A stretch of 36,572 nucleotides of DNA from Massilia horti (GTDB taxonomy: Bacteria; Pseudomonadota; Gammaproteobacteria; Burkholderiales; Burkholderiaceae_D): positions 1-36,572 of the forward strand of contig NZ_SPUM01000069.1 of assembly GCF_004614195.1 (NCBI RefSeq), given 5' to 3'. The position numbers and the translations under genes were made by a program. This document shows positions 8,132-16,211 of the stretch, in pieces (position 1 is the stretch's first letter; every line of letters begins with the position of its first letter). The notes under the pieces were generated by a model. It searched no databases and was not told the DNA's origin. It saw only the letters and a program-made list of their open reading frames with translations.

Positions 8132-9169
8132 ATGCCGATCACCCCACAAGAAGCACTGCTGCGCTGCATTGAACACCGCGAGATCTTCCACGACGAGATG
8201 CTGCACCTGTTCCGTCAGATCATGTCCGGCGAGATGAGCCCGACCATGATCGCGGCCCTCACCGTTGGCCTGCGGGTAAAGAAGGAAACCATCGGCGAGA
8301 TCACCGCGGCGGCGCAGGTAATGCGCGAGTTCTCGACCAAAGTGCCGATGGCCGACACCACCAACCTGGTCGACATCGTCGGCACTGGCGGCGACGGCGC
8401 CCACACCTTCAACATCTCGACCGCGTCGATGTTCGTGGCCGCTGCCGGTGGCGCGCGCGTGGCCAAGCACGGCGGGCGCAGCGTGTCCTCGTCGTCCGGC
8501 AGCGCGGATGTGATCGAGTCGCTCGGTGCGCATTTGGACCTCAAGCCCGAACAGATCGCGCAGTCGATCGCGCAGACCGGCATCGGCTTCATGTTCGCGC
8601 CCAACCATCACGCCGCGATGAAGCACGCGGCGCCGGTGCGGCGCGAACTGGGCGTGCGCACGATCTTTAATATCCTGGGACCGCTGACCAACCCCGCCGG
8701 CGCGCCGAATATCCTGATGGGCGTGTTCCACCCGGACCTGGTCGGCATCCAGGTGCGCGTGCTTCAGCGCCTGGGCGCGCAGCATGCGCTGGTGGTCTGG
8801 GGCCGCGACAACATGGACGAAGTGTCGCTCGGCGCCGGCACACTCGTCGGTGAACTGGTGAACGGCGAGATCCGCGAATACGAAATCCATCCGGAAGACT
8901 TCGGCCTGTCGATGATCGCGAGCCGCAACCTGAAGGTTGCCAACGCCGAGGAATCGAAGGCCAAGGTGATGGAAGCGCTGCGCGGCGAGCCTGGTCCGGC
9001 GCACGACGTGGTGGCGCTCAATGCCGGCACCGCGCTTTACGCAGCCGGCGTCGTGCCGTCGATCGAGGCGGGCCTGGCCAAGGCGCGCGAGACGATCGCC
9101 TCGGGCGCGGCACTGGCCAAGCTCGACCAGTTCGTGCAGGTGACGCGCCAGCTCGGGCGGGCCGCCTGA
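8132..9169 (+). CDS. trpD: Anthranilate phosphoribosyltransferase
   Basis: A 345-residue enzyme that transfers phosphoribose from PRPP to anthranilate. The PRPP/Mg motif GTGGDG is at 84-89, followed by [14 protein letters not shown], the [21 protein letters not shown] segment, and the metal-binding region near DEVSLG. Length and N-terminal helices match the family. It begins 18 bp after trpG, and its stop overlaps the LysE-family start (TGATG), so the exporter is translationally coupled to trpD. Confidence 0.96.
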   Translation: MPITPQEALLRCIEHREIFHDEMLHLFRQIMSGEMSPTMIAALTVGLRVKKETIGEITAAAQVMREFSTKVPMADTTNLVDIVGTGGDGAHTFNISTASMFVAAAGGARVAKHGGRSVSSSSGSADVIESLGAHLDLKPEQIAQSIAQTGIGFMFAPNHHAAMKHAAPVRRELGVRTIFNILGPLTNPAGAPNILMGVFHPDLVGIQVRVLQRLGAQHALVVWGRDNMDEVSLGAGTLVGELVNGEIREYEIHPEDFGLSMIASRNLKVANAEESKAKVMEALRGEPGPAHDVVALNAGTALYAAGVVPSIEAGLAKARETIASGAALAKLDQFVQVTRQLGRAA

Positions 9170-9804
9170 TGGCGGGCATCCACGACCTCGCACTGTTCGT
9201 CGTCTCAGGCCTGCTGCTTAACATCCTGCCCGGGCCGGATTCGCTGCTGATCATGACCCGCAGCGCCACCCAGGGCTGGCGTGCCGGCAGCGCGGCGGCT
9301 TTGGGCATCGGCGCCGGCACTTTTGTTCACATCTTGGCCGCTGCACTCGGACTGTCCGCGGTACTGGCCACGTCCGCCGCCGCGTTCACCGTGGTCAAGC
9401 TGGTGGGCGCAGCCTACATCCTGTACATGGCGGTCGGCCTGTTGAAAAGCAGGAAGCGCGACGACGATCCGGCGCCGCTCGCGGTGACGCCGCTGCCCTA
9501 TCGGACGATTTTCGCGCAGGGTTTCCTCACCAATGTGCTCAATCCCAAGGTGGCGCTGTTCTTCCTCGCGTTCGTCCCGCAGTTCATCAGCGCCGACGCG
9601 CCGAACCATCCGCTCGCCTTCATCATCCTCGGCTGCATCTTCAACATCAACGGCACGCTTTGGTGCCACGCGCTGGCCCTGTTCACGGCCAAGGCAAGTG
9701 AGCGCATCAAGGTCAATCCGGCTGTATCGCTGTGGCTGAACCGCGCCACCGGCGGCCTGTTCATCTGGCTCGGCGTCAAACTCGCGCTGTCGAAGCAACA
9801 CTAA
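9169..9804 (+). CDS. LysE/RhtB family amino-acid exporter
   Basis: A 211-residue inner-membrane protein with five to six hydrophobic helices and the family signature LLLNILPGPDSLLIMTRSATQGWRAG near the N-terminus, plus FLTNVLNPKVALFFLAFVPQF in the middle. The family exports amino acids and related metabolites. It starts on the last base of the trpD stop and is followed 18 bp later by trpC, so it is embedded in the trp operon. The position suggests export of tryptophan or a pathway intermediate, but this is inference; substrate is not predictable from the family. Confidence 0.9.
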   Translation: MAGIHDLALFVVSGLLLNILPGPDSLLIMTRSATQGWRAGSAAALGIGAGTFVHILAAALGLSAVLATSAAAFTVVKLVGAAYILYMAVGLLKSRKRDDDPAPLAVTPLPYRTIFAQGFLTNVLNPKVALFFLAFVPQFISADAPNHPLAFIILGCIFNINGTLWCHALALFTAKASERIKVNPAVSLWLNRATGGLFIWLGVKLALSKQH

Positions 9805-9822
9805 GAGGTTTACAAGATCATC

Positions 9823-10623
9823 ATGTCCGACATCCTAAATAAAATCCTGTCGGTCAAGGCCGACGAAGTGGCCGCGGCCAAGAAGTACCGTGATCTCGCC
9901 AGCCTGCGGCGTGAAGTCGAATCCGACAACGAGGCGCGGCGCGCGATCCGCGGTTTCGAAAACAGCCTGCGAACCAACATTGCCGCCGGCAGCGCCGGCG
10001 TGATCGCCGAGGTCAAAAAGGCATCGCCGTCCAAGGGCGTGCTGCGCCCGGATTTCAAGCCGGCGGAAATTGCAGCCAGCTACGAGTCGCATGGCGCATC
10101 GTGCCTGTCGGTGCTGACCGACGTGCAGTTTTTCCAGGGATCGCCCGATTACCTGCGCCAGGCGCGCGCCGCCTGCGCCCTGCCCGTAATCCGCAAGGAC
10201 TTCATCGTCGACATGTACCAGGTCTACGAAGCGCGCGCGATGGGCGCCGATGCGATCCTGTTGATCGTGGCCGCACTGGATCACGGCCTGATGGCGGAGT
10301 TGGAAGCCTGTGCCCAGGAACTCGGCATGGACGTGCTAGTCGAAGTACATGACGGTGATGAGTTGACCGCTGCACTGAAGCTGCGTAGCAGTCTGCTTGG
10401 CATTAACAACCGCAATCTGCGCACCTTCGAGACCTCGCTCGAAACCACGATCGGCCTGCTCCCGCGCATCCCTGCGGACAAGCTGGTGGTGACCGAATCC
10501 GGAATCATGGTGCCGGACGACGTAAAGCGCATGCGCGACGCCAACGTGCATGCGTTCCTGGTGGGCGAGGCGTTCATGCGCGCGCCTGATCCTGGCGCTG
10601 AATTACGACGACTATTTAGCTGA
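9823..10623 (+). CDS. trpC: Indole-3-glycerol phosphate synthase
   Basis: A 266-residue TIM barrel that closes the indole ring, converting CdRP to indole-3-glycerol phosphate. Diagnostic segments are [55 protein letters not shown] and VTESGI. There is no fused PRAI (TrpF) domain. It follows the LysE-family gene by 18 bp. trpF, trpB and trpA are not in the window and are probably elsewhere, as is usual in betaproteobacteria. Confidence 0.96.
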   Translation: MSDILNKILSVKADEVAAAKKYRDLASLRREVESDNEARRAIRGFENSLRTNIAAGSAGVIAEVKKASPSKGVLRPDFKPAEIAASYESHGASCLSVLTDVQFFQGSPDYLRQARAACALPVIRKDFIVDMYQVYEARAMGADAILLIVAALDHGLMAELEACAQELGMDVLVEVHDGDELTAALKLRSSLLGINNRNLRTFETSLETTIGLLPRIPADKLVVTESGIMVPDDVKRMRDANVHAFLVGEAFMRAPDPGAELRRLFS

Positions 10624-10625
10624 CC

Positions 10626-11129
10626 ATGAAAACTACCATCCGCACAAGAATCCTTCCCTTCTTCGTTTTGGCAAGCTTGTGCGGATGCGGGACAATCGCA
10701 TCCGTCGCGACTTCCGCCATTTCCTCCATGGTCAGCCTCACCGGCCGCGCCTTTGAATCCAAATCCAGTCAACCTGCCGCGGCGCCGCCCTCGCCCCAGC
10801 TGGACGCCTACAAGACCGAAGTCGCCCAGCAAGTGGTGCAGCATAATCCGGAGCGCGTGTTCAGCGGGCAGCTGCCGGACATGCTGCCGGCGATCGTGGT
10901 CCTGAACGTGACGGTGGACAAGGATGGGCGGCTCACCGATGTGGCCGTGCAAAGATCGCGCGATCCGGACGCGTCGCGGGTGGCGCTCGATTCGATGCGG
11001 CGCATCGGGACCTTGCCCAAGCCGGTCAACCTGCTGGCGAATAACAGCGACTCGGTGACGTTTTCCGAAACGTTCCTGTTCGATTCGCAGTACCGGTTCC
11101 AGTTGCGCAGTTTGGCGGGGGTGCAGTAG
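10626..11129 (+). CDS. Lipoprotein with TonB C-terminal-like domain
   Basis: A 167-residue protein with an N-terminal signal sequence and probable lipobox ending SLCGC (processing at the second Cys). A low-complexity Ser/Pro/Ala linker follows, then about 85 residues with the shape of a TonB C-terminal fold (IVVLNVTVDKDGRLTDVAVQ, then DSMRRIGTLPKP). Such domains contact outer-membrane or periplasmic partners. There is no TonB N-terminal helix anchoring it to ExbBD, so it is not a standard TonB. It starts two bases after the trpC stop and is probably cotranscribed with the trp genes, though a functional link is unclear. Confidence 0.7.
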   Translation: MKTTIRTRILPFFVLASLCGCGTIASVATSAISSMVSLTGRAFESKSSQPAAAPPSPQLDAYKTEVAQQVVQHNPERVFSGQLPDMLPAIVVLNVTVDKDGRLTDVAVQRSRDPDASRVALDSMRRIGTLPKPVNLLANNSDSVTFSETFLFDSQYRFQLRSLAGVQ

Positions 11130-11182
11130 TACCAGATTCGCACGGTGCAAACGAATCGTTATGACGGCGGCGCCCGAGTGGG

Positions 11183-11301
11183 CGTAGGGTGCGCACCTGT
11201 GCGCACGCGGTTCGCGAACGCAGCGTAGTGAAGCCGTAGCCGCGAGTCGGCATACGATGACCGCGTGCGCACAGGTCCTCGGCGGCCCCGCGCCCCCTAC
11301 G
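11183..11301. repeat. Large imperfect palindrome between convergent genes
   Basis: Two perfect 17-bp arms, ACCTGTGCGCACGCGGT (11195-11211) and its complement (11260-11276), are flanked by a second arm pair CGTAGGG / CCCTACG (11183-11189 and 11295-11301). A further 5-bp pair (11212-11216 / 11241-11245) lies inside. The element fills the gap between the trpC-linked lipoprotein and the convergent M61 peptidase. There is no T-tract. It looks like a REP/BIME-type dispersed repeat and may serve as a bidirectional transcription barrier. Confidence 0.6.
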
Positions 11302-11311
11302 GAAAAGCGGA

Positions 11312-13144
11312 TTACTGCGCGCTCGGCCGCAGCGGACCTGCCGCCTGCTTCTTGCCCGCCGCCGGCGCATGGGTCAGGGTGATGCACGGCACCCGGTCGC
11401 CCTGCAAGGTGACCTCGAACGTCATCAACTCGTCGCGCCGGAACGCGTGCACGTCCACGGTGTCCCCGACCCGGTAACGCGCAAGCAGCGTGTCCAGGTT
11501 CGACGGATTGCCCGTCACGCGCAACCCATCGATCGCGATGACCACGTCCCCCGCCGACAGGCCGGCCTGGTGCGCCGGCCCGCCCTCATGCACGTTGGCC
11601 AGCTTGGCGCCGCCGCTGTCGCGCCCGATCCCGGCGTCGAGCGACGGTCTGGTGGTCTTGCGCTCGTCAACCAGCTTGACGCCGAACGGCGCGAACAGCT
11701 TGGCCAGCGGCAGGTCCTCGGTGCCGCGCACGTAGCGCTCGAACAGCGGCTTGAGTTTAAGACCCGTGACTTCGTCGAACAGCGCCTCCACTTCGTGCTC
11801 GGTCACGCCGCGCCCCACCGACGGATAAAAGTCGCGCCCGTAACGCTCCCACAATGCCAGCATCACGTCGTCCAGCGATTTGGCGCCGCCAGTCTTGGCG
11901 CGGATCGTCAGGTCGAAGGCGAGCGCGATGAGCGAACCCTTGGTGTAGTAGCTGATGATCGCATTGGCGGCGTTTTCGTCCTGCCGGTAGTACTTGCTCC
12001 AGGCGTCGAAGCTCGACTCGGCCACGCTCTGCTTGGTCCGTCCGCTGCCACGCAGGACGCTGCCGATGGTCTTGGCGAGCAGTTTGAAATAGGTCGGCTC
12101 GCCGATAATCCGGCTCCTGACCAGCATCAGGTCGTCGTAATAACTGGTGAACCCTTCGAACAACCACAGCAGCGGCGTATAGTTCTCGACCTGCAAGTCG
12201 TACGGCGCAAACACCGCCGGCTTGATGCGCTTGACGTTCCAAGTGTGGAAATACTCGTGGCTGCACAGGCCCAGGAACTTCAGGTAGCCCTCCCCCGGTT
12301 CGGCGCCCTTGGGCATCGCGGTGCTCGGCAGGTCGGCACGCGAGCAGATCAGCGCGGTCGAGGCACGGTGTTCGAGTCCACCGTAACCGTCGCCCACCAC
12401 CATGGTCTGGAACACGTAGCGGTCCATCGGCGCCTTCTTCGTCTTCGGTTCGAAGAACGCGATCTGGGCTTCGCAGATCGCCTTCAGGTCGGCCTGCAGA
12501 CGCGCCATGTCCAGGTTGGGCACGCGGCCGGTGATCACGATGTCGTGCGGGACGCCATGTGCCTTGAAGCTGGCAAGCTCGAATTCGCCCATCTCGACCG
12601 GGTGGTCGATCAGCTCATCGTAATTGGACGCGATATAGGTGCCGAAGCCATAGCGCTTGGCGCCCAGTTCCGGCAGCGCCGTGGCCACGCGCCAGTTTTG
12701 AGCGGCCGGGTCGGCCGGCTGCTGGAGATCGACCATGTGTGGCGTCTCTTCCTGGCCAAGTACGCGCAGGTAGACGCTGGTGCCGTTGAAGAAGCCGTGG
12801 GTCTGGTCCAGGTGGGCGGCGCGCACCGACAGGTCCCAGGCATAGACTTCGTAATGCAGGCTAAGGGGCCCTGGCGTCGGGTCGGCGCGCCAGGAGTGCT
12901 TGTCCAGCTTGGTCAGCGGGACCTCGATGCCGTTGGATTCGGCACGGATGCGCACGATATTGCGCGCGAATTCACGGATCATGTAGCTGCCCGGTATCCA
13001 CGCCGGCAGCGCGAACACCTGGCCTTCGGGCGACGGATTGGCGAGCGTGACGGTCACATCGAACAGGTGGCCGGCCAGGTCCTTGGGGACGATGGAATAC
13101 TGGATGCAGGCCTGCTGCCTTTTTTTCTGGGATGGTTTTTTCAT
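11312..13144 (-). CDS. M61 family metallopeptidase with PDZ domain (glycyl aminopeptidase-like)
   Basis: A 610-residue zinc peptidase. An N-terminal beta domain (about 10-200) is followed by GGLEHR near 255-260 and the zinc site H296-E-Y-F-H300, with a downstream Glu in LFEGFTSYYDD as third ligand. A PDZ domain occupies about 505-595 (GPAHQAGLSAGDVVIAIDG). This is the architecture of M61 glycyl aminopeptidases. No signal peptide is evident; the N-terminus is Lys/Gln-rich. The SD is weak. It is convergent with the lipoprotein gene and separated from the next minus-strand gene by 135 bp. Confidence 0.9.
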   Translation of the reverse strand: MKKPSQKKRQQACIQYSIVPKDLAGHLFDVTVTLANPSPEGQVFALPAWIPGSYMIREFARNIVRIRAESNGIEVPLTKLDKHSWRADPTPGPLSLHYEVYAWDLSVRAAHLDQTHGFFNGTSVYLRVLGQEETPHMVDLQQPADPAAQNWRVATALPELGAKRYGFGTYIASNYDELIDHPVEMGEFELASFKAHGVPHDIVITGRVPNLDMARLQADLKAICEAQIAFFEPKTKKAPMDRYVFQTMVVGDGYGGLEHRASTALICSRADLPSTAMPKGAEPGEGYLKFLGLCSHEYFHTWNVKRIKPAVFAPYDLQVENYTPLLWLFEGFTSYYDDLMLVRSRIIGEPTYFKLLAKTIGSVLRGSGRTKQSVAESSFDAWSKYYRQDENAANAIISYYTKGSLIALAFDLTIRAKTGGAKSLDDVMLALWERYGRDFYPSVGRGVTEHEVEALFDEVTGLKLKPLFERYVRGTEDLPLAKLFAPFGVKLVDERKTTRPSLDAGIGRDSGGAKLANVHEGGPAHQAGLSAGDVVIAIDGLRVTGNPSNLDTLLARYRVGDTVDVHAFRRDELMTFEVTLQGDRVPCITLTHAPAAGKKQAAGPLRPSAQ

Positions 13145-13242
13145 GGTCTGGTGAGTCTCGTTATTATTCGCTCATGCCTTACAACGGCACGTCGTGCGCA
13201 GACGACGGGCTGTGGCCGTAGGCAATGGCTTGTTTTTTTGTA

Positions 13243-13264
13243 GTGTAATCGGATTCCATTACAC
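13243..13264. repeat. 7-bp inverted repeat, possible operator
   Basis: GTGTAAT (13243-13249) and ATTACAC (13258-13264) form a perfect inverted repeat around 8 bp, in the gap between the MobA-like gene and the M61 gene. The T-run is on the wrong side for a minus-strand terminator. It could be an operator for the M61 gene, whose start is about 100 bp away. Confidence 0.3.
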
Positions 13265-13279
13265 CGGGGAGCACGAGTT

Positions 13280-13879
13280 TTACAAATCCGCCACAGTATC
13301 GATGTCGCGGAAGATGCCGCAGTCGCGGACCTCGACCCCGGTGACCCGGTTAGCCTCCAGGATGGACCGGGCGCCCTGGTCGCCTGCAACCGCCAGCAGT
13401 GCCGGCAGGTTCCCTGCCCTGAACGCGACGGGATTGCCGCGCCGCCCGTGCAGCATGGGAGCAGCGATGGCGGCGCCCGCAACCAGCGTATCGGCCAGCG
13501 CACGGATCGTGCGCGGTTCGACGAACGGCATGTCGCCCAGTGCCACCAGCCAGCCGCCGGCGGCGGGCAGCGAATGGCGGATCGCATGCACCAGCGAGGT
13601 CGCCATGCCGCTGTCGGCGCCGGGGCAAACGGTTACCTCGCAACCCAGGTTCCGCAGCAAGTCGCCGACGCCGCCGTCAAAAGGCGGCACGACCGCGATC
13701 ACCCTGGGAAGAACGGAAAGGAGATTGCGCGCGCTGGCGGCGACGACCAGCTCGCCGCCGGACAGCCGCTGCAGCAGCTTGTTGCGCGCGCCGTCGGGAT
13801 CGAAGCGGCGGCCCCGGCCCGCCGCCAGCAGGATGCCGACAGGTGTGTCATTGGCGCGAGCGGCAACGTCAAGATTCAT
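13280..13879 (-). CDS. MobA-like nucleotidyltransferase (NTP_transf_3)
   Basis: A 199-residue protein of the MobA/MocA nucleotidyltransferase superfamily. The G-rich nucleotide loop is GILLAAGRGRRFDPDG, followed by NKLL and the metal-binding ALGDMPFV. RRGNPVAF and DIDTVADL near the end fit molybdenum cofactor cytidylyl/guanylyltransferases. Whether it makes MCD or another nucleotide-activated product cannot be decided. Start at 13879 with AAAGAG upstream is preferred over an in-frame TTG 15 nt earlier. No molybdoenzyme genes are nearby. Confidence 0.8.
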   Translation of the reverse strand: MNLDVAARANDTPVGILLAAGRGRRFDPDGARNKLLQRLSGGELVVAASARNLLSVLPRVIAVVPPFDGGVGDLLRNLGCEVTVCPGADSGMATSLVHAIRHSLPAAGGWLVALGDMPFVEPRTIRALADTLVAGAAIAAPMLHGRRGNPVAFRAGNLPALLAVAGDQGARSILEANRVTGVEVRDCGIFRDIDTVADL

Positions 13880-13954
13880 CCACTCTTTATGCAATGGCGG
13901 CCTCCTATGCCAGGGGTTGGCCGCGTCCTTGATGGCCGCGCGGGCCCGCTGTGT

Positions 13955-14671
13955 CTATTTAATCGATTCCAGCTTTGTTTCCAGCGTCTGCTGGTCGACC
14001 GCGCCTGGAATGCGGGTGCCGTCAGTGAAGAAAATCGCAGGCGTTCCCTGGATGTGCAGCTTCTGGCCCAGGGCCAGAACCTGCTCGTTGGGAGACTTGC
14101 AGTCGGCGGGTGCCGCCGGCGGCAACTTGCCGTTGATCATCCAGTCGTCCCAGGCCTTGGCCCGGTCCGGAGCGCACCAGATGTTGTGCGACTTGACGAC
14201 CGAATCTTCGGACAAGATGTTGTACATGAACGTGTAAATGGTCACGTTGTTCATGTTCTTGAGCGTGGTCTGGCGCAGGCGCTTGCAATAGCCGCAGTTC
14301 GGATCCTCGAACACCGCGATCACCCGCTTGCCGTCACCCTTGACCTGCTTGATCGCATCTTGGAACGGCAAGTCCGAGAACTTGATCTTGTTGATCTCGT
14401 CGATGCGAGCGCGGGTCAGGTCCTGCGAGGTCTTGGCGTCGTACACGTGGCCGATGATCAGGTACTGGCCTTTCTTGTCGGTGTACAGGATGTCGCCGGC
14501 CACACGTACCTCATACAGGCCGGAATACGGGGTTTCCTTGACCGACTCGATCTTTGCTCCGCCCAGGCGCGGCTCGAGCGCCTTCTTGATAGTTGCCTCG
14601 ACCGGTTCGGCACCGACGCAAGACGCGATCAGGCCCGTCGCCAGCAATACGGCGAGCTTACTCTTAACCAT
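13955..14671 (-). CDS. dsbC: Thiol:disulfide interchange protein DsbC
   Basis: A 238-residue periplasmic disulfide isomerase. The signal peptide is about residues 1-21 (MVKSKLAVLLATGLIASCVG). The N-terminal dimerisation domain (about 22-85) is followed by a thioredoxin-fold domain with the active site C126-G-Y-C129 in FEDPNCGYCKRL. A second Cys pair matches the structural disulfide of the family, and the cis-Pro is in GTPAIFF. The ATG at 14671 with AAGGAA is chosen over an upstream frame extension into the preceding gene. It starts 22 bp after the monooxygenase stop, so the two are probably cotranscribed. Confidence 0.94.
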   Translation of the reverse strand: MVKSKLAVLLATGLIASCVGAEPVEATIKKALEPRLGGAKIESVKETPYSGLYEVRVAGDILYTDKKGQYLIIGHVYDAKTSQDLTRARIDEINKIKFSDLPFQDAIKQVKGDGKRVIAVFEDPNCGYCKRLRQTTLKNMNNVTIYTFMYNILSEDSVVKSHNIWCAPDRAKAWDDWMINGKLPPAAPADCKSPNEQVLALGQKLHIQGTPAIFFTDGTRIPGAVDQQTLETKLESIK

Positions 14672-14693
14672 TGCAAATTCCTTAATGAAAGAC

Positions 14694-15917
14694 TTACTTG
14701 CCCATCGCATGCGCCATCAGGCGACGCTTAACAATCGGCAACTTATCCAGCAAGTTTAATCCCAAATTGCGCACAACGCGCAGGGGTTCGAGATTGGCGC
14801 TGAACAAACGTTCGAGGCCATCGGTGGTCAGTTGCATCAGCAGCACCTCTTCCTTGCGCGCCCGGGCGTAACGGGCCAGTACGCGCTCATCACCGATGCT
14901 ACGCTGGTCCTCGCGCTCGTGGATGACCTTGAGCAAGTCAACCACGTCGCCAAAACCGAGGTTCATGCCGTGCCCGGCAAGCGGATGCACCGCATGCGCC
15001 GCGTCGCCGATCAGCGCCACACGGGGCGCGACGACCGAATGCGGGCGCACCAGCGCCAGCGGCACTGCCTTGGCCACTTCCGGCTGCAGCGGCTTGAGCG
15101 GCCCCAGCTTGTTCTCCGCATACTCGCCCAGCCGGATCGCCAGTTCGCCGAGCGACTCGTCCATCAGGATATCGGCCAGCGCTTCCGGCGCCGACCACAC
15201 CAGCGATACGCGCTGGCCCGGCAACGGCAGCAGCGCGATGATGCCCTCGGAACAGGTGAACCACTGGTAGGCGACGCCGTGGTGCGGCTTGTCGCACGAA
15301 AAATTGGCGACGATGGCGCGCTGGTGATATGTGCGGTAATCCATGCCGATGCCGCACTGGCCGCGCACCCACGACTCGCGCCCGTCCGCCCCGATCACGA
15401 GCGTGCTCTCGATCGCGGTGCCTGCCTCCAGCTCCACCCTGGCGCTGTCCTGCCCGGCCACCAGCCTGCTCGCGCGGCCGCTCACGAACTGCACGTTGTG
15501 CGCGAACTTGAGCGCGGCGTCGAGCGCCTGGTTCAGGTTGCTGTCTTCGACGATCCACGCCAGCGTGCCAACGTGGGCACCGAACGCGTCGAACATCAGG
15601 CCCCCGGCATGGGCGCCGTCGCCGCTGATCACCATCGAGTCGATCGGCGCCACGCGCGCCAGGTCGAGGGCGCCCCACACCTTAAGCGCGGTCAGCAGAT
15701 TGTGCGCCGTGTGGTTGAGCGCGTAGACGCGCACGTCCCATGGTTTGTCGCCGGCTGAACTGGCGATAGCTGGCGCCGGCCGCGCGGGCGGAGCCAGCAG
15801 GGTCACGGTGTGCCCGGCCTGCGCAAATCCAAGGGCCGCAGTCTTTGCGATCGCGCCATTGCCAACGATGCAGACGTCGCTGCGGTACTGTACGGGGATC
15901 GGGGATGATGTGGTCAT
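14694..15917 (-). CDS. UbiH/UbiF/COQ6-family FAD-dependent monooxygenase
   Basis: A 407-residue flavoprotein hydroxylase, probably acting on the ubiquinone ring. The C-terminal FAD motif LIGDAAHAVHPLAGHGMNLGFGDV is typical of the family, as is the central VIGADGRES (DG motif). The N-terminal dinucleotide motif reads VGNGAIAKTAALG, in which the usual third glycine is Ala. Which ring position it hydroxylates cannot be told from sequence. It is upstream of and close to dsbC. The reading frame is full length. Confidence 0.88.
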   Translation of the reverse strand: MTTSSPIPVQYRSDVCIVGNGAIAKTAALGFAQAGHTVTLLAPPARPAPAIASSAGDKPWDVRVYALNHTAHNLLTALKVWGALDLARVAPIDSMVISGDGAHAGGLMFDAFGAHVGTLAWIVEDSNLNQALDAALKFAHNVQFVSGRASRLVAGQDSARVELEAGTAIESTLVIGADGRESWVRGQCGIGMDYRTYHQRAIVANFSCDKPHHGVAYQWFTCSEGIIALLPLPGQRVSLVWSAPEALADILMDESLGELAIRLGEYAENKLGPLKPLQPEVAKAVPLALVRPHSVVAPRVALIGDAAHAVHPLAGHGMNLGFGDVVDLLKVIHEREDQRSIGDERVLARYARARKEEVLLMQLTTDGLERLFSANLEPLRVVRNLGLNLLDKLPIVKRRLMAHAMGK

Positions 15918-15985
15918 GTGCGCATTATAACGAGAGTCGCGCTGCGCCCGCGCTCGCCGCCTTTGGCAAAAAATCAGGCGAGGAC

Positions 15986-16014
15986 TTGCAGAGCCGGAAT
16001 TCGGTGGCTATAAT
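15986..16014 (+). promoter_or_regulatory. Promoter of tRNA-Phe copy A
   Basis: TTGCAG (15986-15991) and TATAAT (16009-16014) are separated by 17 bp and lie 12 bp before the tRNA. The -10 region GGCTATAATCATGCCTCT is repeated before tRNA-Phe copy B, so the promoter was duplicated with the gene. Confidence 0.75.
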
Positions 16015-16026
16015 CATGCCTCTCTT

Positions 16027-16102
16027 GGCCTGGTAGCTCAGTTGGTAGAGCAGAGGATTGAAAATCCTTGTGTCGGTGGTTCGATTCCGCCCCGGGCCAC
16101 CA
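16027..16102 (+). tRNA. tRNA-Phe (GAA), copy A
   Basis: A 76-nt tRNA with CCA encoded. The acceptor stem GGCCTGG/CCGGGCC pairs fully (one G-U), the D-loop is 8 nt, the anticodon GAA is at 16060-16062, and the T-arm is GGTGG-TTCGATT-CCGCC. It is identical over all 76 nt to copy B at 19765. A rho-independent terminator follows. Confidence 0.97.
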
Positions 16103-16118
16103 AGAACATACTTTACAG

Positions 16119-16147
16119 AACGCCAACCCATGCAGGTTGGCGTTTTT
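16119..16147 (+). terminator. Terminator of tRNA-Phe copy A (module hairpin A)
   Basis: AACGCCAACC and GGTTGGCGTT flank the loop CATGCA, followed by a T-run. It also faces the 3' end of the minus-strand gene that stops at 16212, so it is likely bidirectional. The hairpin is identical to hairpin C at 21570. Confidence 0.85.
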
Positions 16148-16211
16148 GTTTCCGGGACAGGAAGTCCGACTGCCCGGTAGATTCCCGGTCCGGCAGAGCA
16201 ATCGGATCTGG

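Noticed and set aside
5791..9193. Very long minus-strand open frames across the trp operon
   Set aside because: Composition is His/Arg/Gln/Val-rich shadow translation of GC-rich genes; the plus-strand genes have complete catalytic motifs.
14694..15917. UbiH-like protein as inactive because GxGxxG is altered
   Set aside because: One Gly-to-Ala change at the third position is tolerated in many flavoproteins, and the other FAD motifs are intact.
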